Source of the DNA: Trichobilharzia szidati
Taxonomy: Eukaryota; Platyhelminthes; Trematoda; Strigeidida; Schistosomatidae
Direction of reading: 5' to 3'
DNA length: 64,000 nucleotides
NCBI GenBank assembly: GCA_944472155.2
Contig: OX235271.1
Coordinates: forward strand, 122,579,329 to 122,643,328
Of this stretch, positions 50,611-62,900 are shown one piece after another (the first letter of the stretch is position 1; every line of letters starts with the position of its first letter). A program made the translations under genes and the position numbers. A model generated the notes under the pieces. That model was not told where the DNA came from, did no database searches, and saw only the letters and a list, made by a program, of their open reading frames with translations.

Positions 50611-51344
50611 CCATACCTGGACCAAGGTATGTTGTGCGTATCTATACGCTTCGACAGGTTCCGACGTTGGGGACCCGGCATATCTCTGCAAGAGTAAGTA
50701 ATTGATACCACGGCCAAACGACCTTCAGCCAACCGATCAGACTGCTCAACACTACCAGAGGATGCTTTTCATTGTCATCTTTGTAAGTTGGGTTGAAACC
50801 TGCAATGAAGATTATGGGCAACATCCGTTTGAAATGCTGAGCGTTGTTACTATCACCATTAGGATACATTCATCATAAAGTGAATAATCCATCAGGATTA
50901 GTGGATCCTAAAACTGGTACTCATACTGTGGTGAGTGCCACTTATAATCCGATATAAGTAGTATGTCAGGAACGAAGTAACAACATGTTTGGCACACTGG
51001 AAAGAGCAATCAAAGAAGAGAACCATAAGAAGAATGTTGCCATATGAAGCAGAAGCCATCGAATGAGACGATATTCGACCAATTCGTCAAGGATGTGGTA
51101 AAGATGTACAAATAGCAGGTTGAGAATATGGTATTCCAAATTTAGCTATGTACCATACGTTTGACCAAATAAACATCCCTTTCAGTCTCCTCAGGCTTCT
51201 CTTCGTTACAATAAAAATTGTGTTGGAAGATTTAAGGTATTTCAAGAAATTGATTGGAATGGTATATGTCTATAACCATTTCTATTGAAAATGGGACCTG
51301 TCCTTGCAGACATATACACTGCATGATTCATTTTTACTATGAAT

Positions 51345-51368
51345 ATATATATATATATATATATATAT
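51345..51368. repeat. (AT)n microsatellite
   Basis: Alternating A/T run. Similar short runs lie at 1813-1825, 53537-53556, 55491-55506 and 61853-61876. Confidence 0.8.
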
Positions 51369-51639
51369 CCTGTAAGTATACTTTTTATACTAAAATGTCA
51401 CATTTCACCTGGAAGTATATGATCGGTTGACTCAAGGTCATTCGGCTGCGAAATCTATACTCAACTACCGTCCATATTTCTTAATCTGAAGACGAGATTT
51501 GTCTCTGGTAGTCGAGAGGTGCTGTAGCAATGCTTGGTTTTGAAACGATTCTGAAAGATTACGCTTTGCTAACCAGGTTATTCTACTCGGACTCTAGTAA
51601 GCGTGCGAGATCTTTTAATGCAAAGGGCATGGATTCCAG

Positions 51640-54600
51640 TCCCACTTCCATTAATGGCTGGACGTGGTGATTGAAATTACAATGACCTAACAAACGACGC
51701 TGACTGCACCAAATGTTCTTGCAGGTTCTGTCATGCCATAAAGCACGTTTGGATAGCAGTTATCATCATCGTGTAAGTCGCTCACGTTATGTTGGGGACC
51801 TGTGTTTGATGTATTACTACTGACCAATCAGGATACAAGAGCGATGAGGTGTCTTCCACAGACGATCAGTGGGCCTCTTATGTTGCTCCTTCATTCCTCA
51901 GGGAGCGGCTCGAAAAAGTCGACCCTAAAAATTGCACATGCAGACTTATTTTGAGGCGGTTCGTAGCTGGTGGTAAGGTCTCCAAACGGACGCTACTACG
52001 AAAGCCTAACCAAACCCTATCCCATAGACAGGTTCTTCAACTTCACTTAACTCTGTGACTGTTGATAGCGACGTAAACCAGAAAAACACCACAAATAGTC
52101 TCTTAAAACCATGGCACCAGTTCTTCATTGGAGCATCCGACGTTAGAACCTTAAGGCATAGCTCGGGTGTCTCGAGCAATGGATGTATGTTGTTTCAGAT
52201 GACACGTACAAGACTCAGGTGTGGTTAGTTCTTAAATCCACTTAGCTTCCGTTGTAAATCTACAGCTGCTGGGGGGTTTTTCGGCTAGTTCGCGGGGACT
52301 TGCTGTTGTACGATTACTTTTGGGTGCTAAGGCAAAAGTAGTTTCTTCTCAAATGAATTCTAGTAGATACTCGTTTGTGTGCTGTCCAGCTGGACGGTCC
52401 CCACCGATGTGTTTTGGCAATATCCTCCTACACCCTAACTGACCAGTTCTCAAGAAGTAAAGAGTGAGTTTTATCAAGTTGGCGCCAAAGAGCGAAACAC
52501 TTAGCTTTTTTCAGTTGACATCAGTGCTCGAGTAGGAAGCTGCTTCAGTCAGAAAAGTGTACTACTGGCACCATTGACCCATGTCAATCAAGTGGCAACG
52601 ATGGTCGTCTTCTACAGGTATGTTTTGACAATCATCTGTCCCTAGTCAGCACCAATTTCAAACGTAAGAAGAGACACTGCCTAGTCGTGCAGCTATCATT
52701 TATAAATGGAGTGAGTTGGTAGGAGTTTGTCACTACTTCTGGAAGACCTACGTAGACTTCGGTCACTAATTCGTTTACGTATATGTCTACTACTGGACGA
52801 ACCTAAAAAGTCAACAGCTATGAAACGGATCGCCCCTAGATTGATAGAAACACAAAATCTTCATCTAGGGGGAAATTAACTAATTGTGTGTCCGGGTATT
52901 ACAGCAATACGCATCCTGAGGAAGTTGGGTATCATCCAATCAGTGGTAGAAGCAGTGGTTGTTCGTAACCTGCAGCCAAACGTTGGTAAATCCCAGTGGG
53001 TTTCTGTTGCTTCATCTGAACTGACAGACGTGAGATGAATTTCGACAGGCTCCGAAGATGAAGAGCAACGAAAGCTGACAGTGAACATTTGTTGGCAACA
53101 GAAATGAAAGAGATGAACAGTACTTTAATTACCGTCCATGATAGACGACTGGAACGTTGAATGAAACACTTTGAGGGGTAGTTTGACTGGTCTACAACCA
53201 CGCTGAGTTCGCACAGCAAGCAAAACCTGTTTAGGATGTAGACATTGTTCCTCTAACCAAGCATGCAGACTTGACTTCAGAGGTGTTTAAGGATGGGTGT
53301 GATGAACTTAGTTGGATGAACTATGATGTTAGACAGTGTATGGGAATATGATACTGCTGCGAATCATTGATTGTTGCAGTTTGTAAGAAGGGAGATAAGT
53401 CTTCCTGTGATAATCTGGGGGAGATTCGTTCGACTAACATAGGATCTAAAATTGCAGGTTTAATAATCATGGATAGACTGTGTGGTGCTTGGGAAAAATC
53501 CCGTAAAAACTAGGTGGGCTTTTGACTCAGACGACGATATATATATATATATATATTTATAATTACTTTTGTGTGTGCATTCAGTCTATCAATCACATTA
53601 ATAAAATAAATCAGTTGGGAACACTGTTTGCACCACCACAGTACTCCGAAATATTGAAGACTAATCATATTGTAAGTAAGGCAGTGGAAATTAGTAAGTT
53701 TAGACATAAGGTTGTGTAATACAAAAGATAGGGTGTTAGTGAAAGAGCACAGGGATAATTGTCAAAATATATTGTGTAGCAGGTGGACACAGTAAACGGA
53801 AAGTTAGTTTAGAAAGTGGTGTTAATAAATGTGATACAAAAAAATGCAAGAAAGGATTAAAAACAAGATACTGATAACAGTTGAGCTTGGTATTATATCC
53901 AAGAGGGGAGAGGGTGGAGAAGTTTCTCATGTGTGCACAAATCAGTGATTTTTTCAGAATTACTTAGGTGCCAGCACTGCAAAGTGTGGGCGAACATAGC
54001 TTTCGGGAGGCTTCTTTTGACTTTGTAGGTAACTTCCTGTGATTTTCCTTTAGATATTGAGTGATCGCTGTGAAATATGTCCAGTCACAGCACCCGTATT
54101 GAGACATTGTGACCTTTTTGTGGACATACGGGACAATGCTTCTTGTATCAGAGAACACCAGAAGAATACCAATCTTAATGTAGGTGCAAGTGCCTGTCAT
54201 AATGGCGACCCTATAGCTACATCATCTTATTATCCATAAATAACACCACTGAATGCGAACCGAACGTGCAGAATGCAGCTAAACAGAAGTCCTTTTAACC
54301 TAAATGCCTGTATTCCACTGTTCGATTTGTTGCCTTCCAAATACTTGCGTAGAAAGCGAATCGTCTCCACGATGGAGGAAATTTGTGAAGAGTGACTCGA
54401 CATTAATTGTCACCACAAAATTTCTCACCTACCTTCACTTTTTTAATACAGTCGACGAATCCAAACATTGCACGATGGGGAGTAGCTTGAAATTCGCTCC
54501 CTGAAGAGCTGTAGGAGTTCTACCAGACATTTCGCAGTTGAATGAGTATTCAGATGATGTAGTCCTGGATTAAGACGCTAACAAAATGCAGTCTTTTGAA

Positions 54601-54930
54601 CGTCTTGAACAGAAATGTGATATTTTTGGTATATAATTCACCTCTATCAAATATCAGATGGTGTTGCACGACTAGTCTCTACAGCCTTCAAGTTTAAGGA
54701 TAGAGAGTGAAGTGGTTGCACGTGTTGACCACTTCACTTATTCGGGGAGTGGCATTAGTCCCGACAGACTGGTTATCGAGGAAATCTCAGCAAGGATACA
54801 CAAGGCATGTATGTCATTTTCAACTTGGACGTGGTATCCTGCTATCGATCAAATGACGTGTGTACTGCGTAGCAGTTTGCTGTAACCTTTTCTTGCTTTT
54901 GAGATATGGTCGTTGAAATAGGAAGTTATG
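51640..54930 (+). pseudogene. Decayed RTE-like LINE, interrupted by an insertion
   Basis: 51660-51780 matches the 5' region of the RTE at 27360-27480. Then come HQFFIGASDVRTLRH (endonuclease start, near 52112), SRAMDVCC, KSQWVSVASSELTDVR (about 52985), KKGDKSSCDNLGEIRSTNIG (53390) and, after unrelated sequence from about 53525 to 54500, LNEYSDDVVLD (RT YADD region with A to S, near 54540) and ISARIHKA. Stops and shifts are numerous. Much older than the 27 kb copy. The insertion begins with an AT repeat and I cannot identify it. Confidence 0.7.
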
Positions 54931-56225
54931 AAAGTATGAATTATAAAAGCATTAGGAATATTGATATCAATACATTAATGATGAGAAGAGTAAGAGTAGC
55001 TACTTAATCATTGCGAATTAATTAACTTCGTTCCTAAGACTTTTTTCCTATATAATCCGTACCGAATAGCCATGTTTACTTTTTTATATTTAGTTGTATG
55101 GACGTCTTTTGAAATTCCTACTTGTCCTACATCAGGATATGCAATGTCAAAGTTGTGAATAAGTAGGATGCTTAGAGTCCAATAAAATTGCTAGCCAGTT
55201 TCTTGCAAGAGTTCAGTTGCCTGTAAACAGCAATATTAATGAGTCGCCTTAAAGACATGGAACTCACCTAACTGACAATTTGAAGAGTTCAAGGCAATGC
55301 AAAAGTATTTTTAAGCAGCCCAGAGAATAATAAATAGGTGCAATAGAAAGTGACTGTATTTAACCTCTGTATGTGGGATGTCAGAAGATGTATTTCCCTA
55401 GCAGTCACCAGGATGAGACAAGATAAAAGAGAAAGTCAGTCTATGGTACTTAAAATTTAATTTAGTCTCTTCTGCAGTGCCGTCCACATTAATATATATA
55501 TATATTCGACCGCATAGCCTGGATAATAAATTCTTTGGAAAGAGTCTGTTCATTAAATATTTAAAGTGTTAACTTGAATTCAGTCTTGTATATTCTTACG
55601 CTCATAGTGATCCAGAAGCTAGCAAAGATATCAGCGTGTGTCATATGATTTCGGAAACAATATACCCTTGCACAGAAGTTCATTTCTACAAATTGTAGTA
55701 TTCCGAAAGAGCATACATAAAAGTAGTCAAAAGATGTACTGAGAAATTTTGACGTGCATTTGAGAATCTGAATGATACGAAGCTGCAAATATGTCTAAAC
55801 CACTGGTCTTTCTTTCCAAAATGACTGCTTGTACAGAGCACAAGTTTTTATAGGCTTTTGGTGAAATCTATCTGAAAAACAATGTTTAGTGAATAGTAAA
55901 GTATTTTCTCCTTAGCCACTTGTAAAATTTAAAAAATTACAATTCATTTCCTTACATTTCGCCTTCAGCTTACTGCGTGTGTAATAATATATACCTATTG
56001 TAGTAGCTTTCTTCACGTGTATGAGTTGATTCATTCTTCTTTCCATTTGCATAGTGGTAATTGTTATCTTATAAAATAACTTCATGTAACTAGGTTCTTA
56101 AATTATGTAGCTGATTTTTCTATTCAGTATTTAATTTAGACTGTGTTAACATTAATGGGAAGAATATGGTATATGTGAGTGTTTTCCCATAATTCATCAA
56201 AGTACTACATTAAACAGTAGAATCT
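54931..56225. other. Unassigned AT-rich sequence
   Basis: No gene or repeat recognised. Confidence 0.4.
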
Positions 56226-56511
56226 TGTTGCTGCTATATTTTGACTGAATTAGAATACACGTATCTTCTAGTATTTCCTCGCGTTTATATTTGTGTCCTA
56301 ACGTTGCGATTACCCGACATCCACAACGTAATTCAAAAGGCACTTGCGAAGGAATACGACAGTGTATTATTGCAGCAATCAAAATTCAAAAATCGAGCGA
56401 GTGCAAAAGTATCAATTGTTAACATGCCAGATTTAGAGTAATAAACAAATCGAAGTACAATTACATAATGAAAGTATAGTACTATGATGAGTAATAAAGC
56501 GGGTCACTACA
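56226..56511 (-). repeat. 3' LTR of the short element
   Basis: 286 bp, identical in length to its partner, with TG...CA ends. On the minus strand a TATA-like ATATAAACGCG lies toward its 3' end (near 56284-56294). Confidence 0.85.
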
Positions 56512-56523
56512 ATAGCCCCTCCG
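56512..56523 (-). other. Polypurine tract beside 3' LTR
   Basis: The minus strand reads ACGGAGGGGCTAT directly before the 3' LTR (TGTAGTG). A G-rich purine run in this position primes plus-strand synthesis in LTR elements. Confidence 0.65.
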
Positions 56524-56868
56524 TAGAATGCAGGTAAATGAAGTTTACCTGTATTCGGAATGATATTGTAAATTACAATTACAGAAGAAATATATACGAG
56601 TTTGTGGTATGAAAACCGAATTGAGGATTTTAAGTTTTTGAGGTTTGATAATATAACTGTATATATGCAAAAATGTTAACAACTTCGAAACGAACCAAAA
56701 TGTTTAGAAAGTTTTGCAAAATGTAACAATAAAAGCAGAAAAATTATTATTAGAATAATAATGAGGTTGTTATTGTAAAGAGTTACAGAATAGATTTATA
56801 TCTTAACATACAGTTAATAGTACCGTAATAAGGTAGTATGGAAATGACCTGGGTAAACATTCAGTTAC

Positions 56869-57579
56869 CTCTATTTCCATGAAAGCTGGTTGTACAAGTG
56901 GAATTGTACAAGAAGAGATGGCTGTGCCAGAGAAGAGTGCAGCAGTAGCTGCTGCTGCTGATACGGTTGAAAGTGAACGTCCGTCAGCATGTTGTTGTTG
57001 TTGCTGGGGTGTTGTTACTCGACGTTGAGGAGTAACTTGAATTGATGTTCGCTGAGGTTGGAGAGTAGAAGTTGGTTGATTGATAGCCATTCCAACAGAA
57101 GCAGTTGGCATAAACTGTGGTAAACCAGTGGTTTGAATCAATTGACCGTTATGACCAACAGTCATGACTTTCAATGGAGCTCCTGGTGCCAGAATGATAA
57201 ACTGGGGAGTAGCATAGGAGCATGCAGCTACCGTACAAGGTTGACCACTGACAGAGACGTCAGTTGCCATCATTGTTGCTTGTTGCTGATGTTGTTGGAT
57301 ATAAGCTTGCTGTTGAGCTGGTTGTAACTGATGAGCTTGTGCTTGAATCTGTTGTTGTTGAGGTGATTGGGTAAACTGTTGTAATTGAACAGCTGTAGGA
57401 CCGGCTTGAGTAAATGGAGTTGCAGACCATTGTAAGAGTGTTTGCACACCTGTAGACAATGCTGAAGCTTGAGGACAGAGAACTGGAATTGAGGTGTTGC
57501 ATAACAGCCAGCTGCTATAGCTGCTTGAGTATCAGGGTGAACTGGGATAGCAGTCGCTGTGCCGCCAGGTCCGGAGGTA
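56869..57579 (-). pseudogene. Captured glutamine-rich exon inside the LTR element
   Basis: The minus strand is open from about 57579 (after TGCTAAAAG, a possible acceptor) to 56869, where MEIE is followed by G|GTAACT, a good donor. It encodes a Q/P/T/S-rich product typical of transcription-factor activation regions: TSGPGGTATAIPVHPDTQAA, GCYATPQF, QQQQIQAQAHQLQ, ACSYATPQFIILAPGAPLKV, GLPQFMP, TPQQQQQHADG and STVSAAAATAALFSG. The phrase YATPQF occurs twice. One base appears missing near 57485-57495, shifting the frame between the first YATPQF and the rest. No DNA-binding domain is present. I cannot name the parent gene. Reading past the donor gives a stop within about 20 codons, which fits intron sequence and suggests capture of genomic DNA or unspliced RNA. 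Confidence 0.65.
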
Positions 57580-57700
57580 CTTTTAGCAGAAACATCAGTA
57601 ATTATACATCCAAATGTTATGAAGTTATAAAAGTTAATGCGATGGCAAAGATGATTTATTCCACTGTGTATACTTCGAAATGATGTAGTCCATCAATCAG

Positions 57701-57717
57701 CTCTGTCGGGCTCACCA
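57701..57717 (-). other. Primer binding site
   Basis: The minus strand reads TGGTGAGCCCGACAGAG, three bases after the 5' LTR. It starts with TGG as expected for pairing with a tRNA 3' CCA end. Which tRNA is not determined. Confidence 0.65.
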
Positions 57718-57720
57718 ATT

Positions 57721-58006
57721 TGTTGCTGCTATATTTTGACTGAACTAGAATACACGTATCTTCTAGTATTTCCTCGCGTTTATATTTGTGTCCTAACGTT
57801 GCGATTACTCGACATCCACAACGTAATTCAAAAGGCACTTGCGAAGGAATACGACAGTGTATTATTGCAGCAATCAAAATTCAAAAATCGAGCGAGTGCA
57901 AAAGTATCAATTGTTAACATGCCAGATTTAGAGTAATAAACAAATCGAAGTACAATTACATAATGAAAGTATAGTACTATGATGAGTAATAAAGCGGGTC
58001 ACTACA
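57721..58006 (-). repeat. 5' LTR of the short element
   Basis: Direct repeat of 56226-56511 with two substitutions seen (T/C in TGAATTAG vs TGAACTAG; C/T in TTACCCG vs TTACTCG). Confidence 0.85.
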
Positions 58007-58044
58007 ATCTATGTTCAAACAGATCCCACAAGAATGAGTTAACA

Positions 58045-58125
58045 ATTGCCAACTAGCACGAAACCTAGGTCCAAGGCTTCCTGCTGACAGCCTCTAACCA
58101 TCTAATACCAACAAGAGTGAGTTGA
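58045..58125 (+). mobile_element. SINE family 2 / LINE tail fragment
   Basis: CCAACTAGCACGAAACC then CTAGGTCCAAGGCTTCCTGC and CTCTAACCATCTA resemble both the tail of the SINE at 27171-27350 and the RTE 3' region at 30931-30965. A related fragment (AACTAGGACGAAACAGCTGT) lies at 58725-58775, and a weaker one at 59600-59640. Confidence 0.5.
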
Positions 58126-60937
58126 GAATTCAGTGTACTTATTCTCAAGGAATTACTTCTAAAGTTTACCACGCACATTTCGTTTTCAATAATACTTCAG
58201 ATAAATCGACGGAATTCCAATGTTTTATATATCGAGCCCAATTTTGGCGGATTTTTCCCTTCTTAAGTTGGATGATGATACAGTGAAACATTTCACAGAT
58301 AAATCGTATCTTTTATATTGATGATAAGTTTATTATATTCAAACAGAACACAGACGAATGTGACCTGTTGAAATAGTTTACTGACGTACATCATCACTTC
58401 CTTTTACTTGTAAGGAAGAACATCGGTACAAGTCACGCCTAGATATTATGATCAGAGGAACAGTAGGTGCCTCACTCACAAGGAATGCGTGTAGAAAGAT
58501 TACATCTATACGATCGCATACAAGTCTGTTTGATTTCGTGCTCATCCTCCACAAAACTAGTTTGGTCGAATGCCTTACAAGAAGACCGAGAAGGATTTGT
58601 TGTGATGACACGTTAGAAAAAAATTAGGTTGCATCCAAGATAGGCCGATTGGAATTGTCAACAGTTAATTTGTAGGTATTTGATTTGTTTCAAATTTAAT
58701 AACGGATTGATATTGCCGAAGAATGCCAAACTAGGACGAAACAGCTGTCCAGTACTGTCTCTTGGTTTTCACTTTTAGACTACGAACAATGTTTATTGAT
58801 TTAAAAACTTATAAAACTGCTGCCTTTTGTTTATCATTTTCTGCATGACAGGTCATGGCTAATACAGGGGAAGATGAAGTACATAGTTTTACCACTTGGA
58901 TGCGTATGTATAAGTTTAACTAATCTTGTGAAGAAAGTTATGTGGAATGAAAAAATGGGGGATTTATCAGCTTCATTCTTAATACTTCCCTTCGCTCTTA
59001 GGAAGGGATTTAAAAAAATCAATAAGAAGTTATGTTTTGTCTTATTTGGTGGATATTGATAGTCAAGTGCACAGAAGAAAACGCTCTGAATATTATTTAT
59101 GATAGTCCACCTAAGCTTTCGAAGGGAATTCAGTTTGTGTTTGACACGTAGCTAAAACTATATGAATTTCGGGAAAATAATCCTAATCTCTGTACATAAA
59201 AATGTCCCTTTTATCGTTGTATATCTCTTGGTCAAAGTGAACCTTAACAATCGAGTTGACCATGGAAACTTTCCACCCGTTTCATACATTTAACATAACT
59301 GTTTAAAATCTGATTATTGATTGTATCTTATAGTTTTCTAAGTCTTTTTACATTTCCATGCTATTCTCATTACTATTATCACCGTTTGGGTCAACTCATT
59401 CTACTTCTACTACTGAAAATTGATCAAATTTCTACTAACCCAAAATGTCAATATCAATCTCTTACTGACTGGCGACTACCTTCAAGATGAATGTCATGAA
59501 GTTCAAACGAAGAGTTATGATCGGTAGGGTCTAACATGTCGAGTATGAAGCACCGGTAGCACTGATTGACCTTGGTGCAAATGAATCATTGGATTGCACT
59601 CCAATGACCGAGACAGCTGTCCAGTATTCTTTCGTTTTTGATAATTCTGTATTTGATGTCAGTTCATGACAATTATTATTGATATAATTAATTACTATGT
59701 ATGTTTTCTCTTAATTTTAAAAATACGAGTTTTTCATACTTCAAAGTGCATGGAAGTTTTTCATTCTTTGAAATATAAAAACAACAACATTGAAGTTCTT
59801 AATATGTAACAATTAGGTTATAAAGACTAAGTAAAACTCCCTGATGAGGCATGAAAACAAATATAGTAGGAAAGAAAATTCTTCCTAAAACATGAAGAAA
59901 CGCTTTGTTCATCAGTCATTTCAGTCAGAATAATCATCCGCTTGTAGTTTAAGAAATTAACTATTTTAACTACTAATTTATAATTAGGTAATCATGTAGA
60001 TCAACAAATATTTCAGTCAGAACGGTCTTAGATTTATACCATCTTCACTGAATTTCAGATGTTAAATTCTTCCTCTTTTGGAGACATTTCTGACATGTTG
60101 TTCATCCGGATTATTTACAAAAAAGGAGAATTAGAAACTTGTATCTTCTTGTTATAAGAACTACATAACCATATCCTGTATGAAATAGAAATCAAAGCAT
60201 CCAGATGTGCTAGCAACTTGATGAGAGCTTAATTACCCATATTCTGTCCTTTTTACTAATTTGCACTATTTTTATTGTACTTATGGGATATTGAATACTT
60301 ACCAATCAAATTAACAGTGCCACTTTGTTTCCAATGCCTATTTGGCTGATGTTGGTTTAAAAGGAAACTAATTATCAGTGAAATGTTTTTATCCATTTTT
60401 CCAACCTCTCAAGGTATTTAAATATTACTGATCAATTCAGGTGGGCGTTTTGGAAATTGAATTTAAGGATAATTAGTATTGAAATGAATTATGCTTAAGT
60501 TTAAACTGGAATGTATTGGAAAATAAGTACTTATAAATACACTTGAGTATGTGTTGGGGGAATGTTATTTAAGTGAACTGAGAATCAATCGTTATGCTTC
60601 TCTATATCTACTCTATATTCCCTTTCCGCACTTTATTCTAATATCCTAACCGTAAATAATCAAATTCTTTTGGAATGCTAAATGGACAAATGATAGTAAA
60701 TGCGTATAACGATTGACTAGTGACTTTTGATAGAAAATGTTGAAAATTATATTATTCTTGGCTATAATGCACCAAAAATTATAGGTGCCCTTTGCTATTC
60801 ACTTCACTAGTAAACTAGATTTTCAAATGAGTGTGGATTGGTAATCAACAGCCTATGAATTCTGACTTCTGTTAATTCGCAATATTGTGTCATTAACAAC
60901 TTATGTTATCCGTAGGTAGCTGTTCTGACATCCAATT
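58126..60937. other. Unassigned AT-rich sequence
   Basis: Apart from the tail fragments near 58725 and 59600, nothing recognised. No gene supported. Confidence 0.4.
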
Positions 60938-60950
60938 CGATCGATCTCCA

Positions 60951-61186
60951 CTTTTTTTTATTCCTTAACGTCCCCAGTGGAACATAGGACTTCAAGATAG
61001 AGGCTTGAAGTTTCGGTAGCAGTGGTTTTTATCTTTACGGTATGGGGTCGCTAGCCTCATGCCCAACCTTCCCTCTTTACCAGCTTTATTGCTGGCTTAG
61101 CGCGGTGAAGGAGTGCGTCAGCCGGGGATCGAACCCCGGACCATATGCGTGGTTGGCGAGCATTCTAACGCTGTGCTACCGACGCA
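60951..61186 (-). mobile_element. tRNA-derived SINE (family 1) with 13 bp target duplication
   Basis: The minus strand begins GTGCGTCGGTAGCACAGCGT, has the B box GGTTCGATCCCC, the shared 3' body and an A tail (T run at 60952-60959 on the plus strand). CGATCGATCTCCA occurs at 60938-60950 and again at 61187-61199, a clean target-site duplication. The most complete copy here, so recent. Confidence 0.92.
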
Positions 61187-61199
61187 CGATCGATCTCCA

Positions 61200-62099
61200 T
61201 GGTCACAACTTTTATTCCGACTTCAAGTTTTTGGAAGATTTAATTAATTCCAAAGACAACTATATCACTTTCGCTTATAACAAGACTGTTGGGATCACAG
61301 TTACGCATCGGTGATGTGATTGCCAGTTATCCGAGCGGTATCTACACTATTTCACATGAAGTGATTGACGGAAGCGATAAACAACTTGGACAAAAACAAA
61401 GAGTCTCCAGGTTTTCTTGGTTTCCTCAGTAAATCTAATCTGCCACTTATTCTGCTTAAAAATCAGTTAATCTCCTGCAAATTTTAAGTCCTAGGATTTT
61501 TGTTAAAAGGTATTAATTTCCAAAAAACATACTAATAAATCAGTAGAATGAAACTCTGTCAGCCTGTTTGTCCAGTAGTCACAATGAACAACAACGAAAT
61601 TGTTTACTGATACTGATGAATATAAATAACTTTGTTAGCATGAATTTTTTAAACAACAGATGTTGTGTACACCATCCGATAAAGGAGTGAAATACAAAAA
61701 CATTTTGTTCACTGAACAATCCGTTTCATAGTTATCTACTACATATTTGGTAGACAGTAAATATTCCGTAGCAAGCTATTTTATCAATCCTTGTAGACAT
61801 AAATTACCTTTAATTACTTTATTTTAAATGCATATGTATCGACCATACAAACAATATATATATATATATATATATAACTAAGCAATTAAAGGCAACAAAT
61901 GCGGACCTCAAATACATAGATATGTTTCTCGTAGGCAAAACTAATAAATCGGCAATATCAGTTTGTTGAATCAGACAGAATTTAAGTACTTAAAATTTTA
62001 AAGAGAAGTTATAATGACAGGCAAATAGAGTTTCAGTGGAATCACCAATTCTACATCATCTGTATTTCACGGCATTAGAAGTAAATCCATTGAATAGTT
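61200..62099. other. Unassigned AT-rich sequence
   Basis: Contains an AT repeat at 61853-61876. No gene recognised. Confidence 0.4.
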
Positions 62100-62900
62100 T
62101 TCTCTGTCAACCCATGATATGGTATGGTATACACGCATAGGTGATACATTTATCATTATTCAGAAAGTTGAACAAGAAAACTTCCTAGAACACATAAATT
62201 CTATTTCAAACTGTGTAAAGTGTACAAATACAAACTGTTCGTATCAGGGTACTGTAAACTTATTAGATTACCCTCTCAAAAGACAAACACAGGGAAGACT
62301 CGATTTCGTGATTTACTGATAACCAACAATGGCATACGCGAACATGAAAGTTTCACCACTTCTAAATCTACTGAATAAAGCTAGAACATTATAAATGAAA
62401 TCGATGGTACACAGAATGAGACAAATAAAGTAAGAAATGACAGTAGAAAATGACTACCTGAAAAGGTTTCTGGACAGCATTCATCCAACAAGTATTCCAC
62501 TCAGACCAAGCAGAATATTCATAAACCTTCGGTGTCATCCATACACAAAAGACAGCTAAGGAGTCTAAGCTAAGTCTACTTCCATCCCTCAAATTCTTGA
62601 GAGAGATCGATAATTCAGGTGGAAGAAATATTTCTTCAAATGAAACAGGACCACTGTGTTTGTAAAATAAAATGTTTGGAATGTGAGGCCACCTACACAG
62701 GTGAAAGTCAGAGTGAATGAACATAGTATATGCACATAGTGTCCGATCGGGAATGAATTAGAACTAAAAGGCCAGAAAAACGTTCGAGTGTGGCAATGCA
62801 CTTCATAGAAAGTGGGACAAGGATTGATTTCGACAATGTTGAAATACTTAGGAGTAGTGTTCATTCACACAAGGAAGAATTGACCTCTGGAGTTTTGCTT
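62100..62900 (+). pseudogene. Decayed Penelope-like element (RT end and GIY-YIG)
   Basis: The frame around 62119 reads RIGDTFIIIQKVEQENFLEH and INSI, matching the Penelope RT pattern Y.DDTF.I......F..HLN (one D lost). Further on, at about 62650, CVCKIKCLECEATYTGESQS shows the GIY-YIG cysteines and YTGE core. Many stops between. Older than the other Penelope copies here. Confidence 0.65.

Larger units (their letters stand above)
56226..58006 (-). mobile_element. Short non-autonomous LTR element carrying a host-like exon
   Basis: Two 286 bp direct repeats (56226-56511 and 57721-58006) differ at two positions that I could find. On the minus strand each runs TGTAGTGACC...GCAACA. ATCT flanks both sides (56222-56225 and 58007-58010), a 4 bp target duplication (5 bp AATCT if the end base is shared). 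A TGG-starting primer-binding-like site follows the 5' repeat, and CGGAGGGGC precedes the 3' repeat. The 1209 bp interior has no gag, protease, RT or integrase. It carries a Q-rich open frame in the same orientation. Low LTR divergence implies a recent insertion that needed proteins from another element. Confidence 0.85.

Noticed and set aside
56226..58006. Simple segmental direct duplication around a host exon
   Set aside because: TG...CA ends, equal 286 bp lengths, target duplication, primer site and polypurine tract together fit an LTR element much better.
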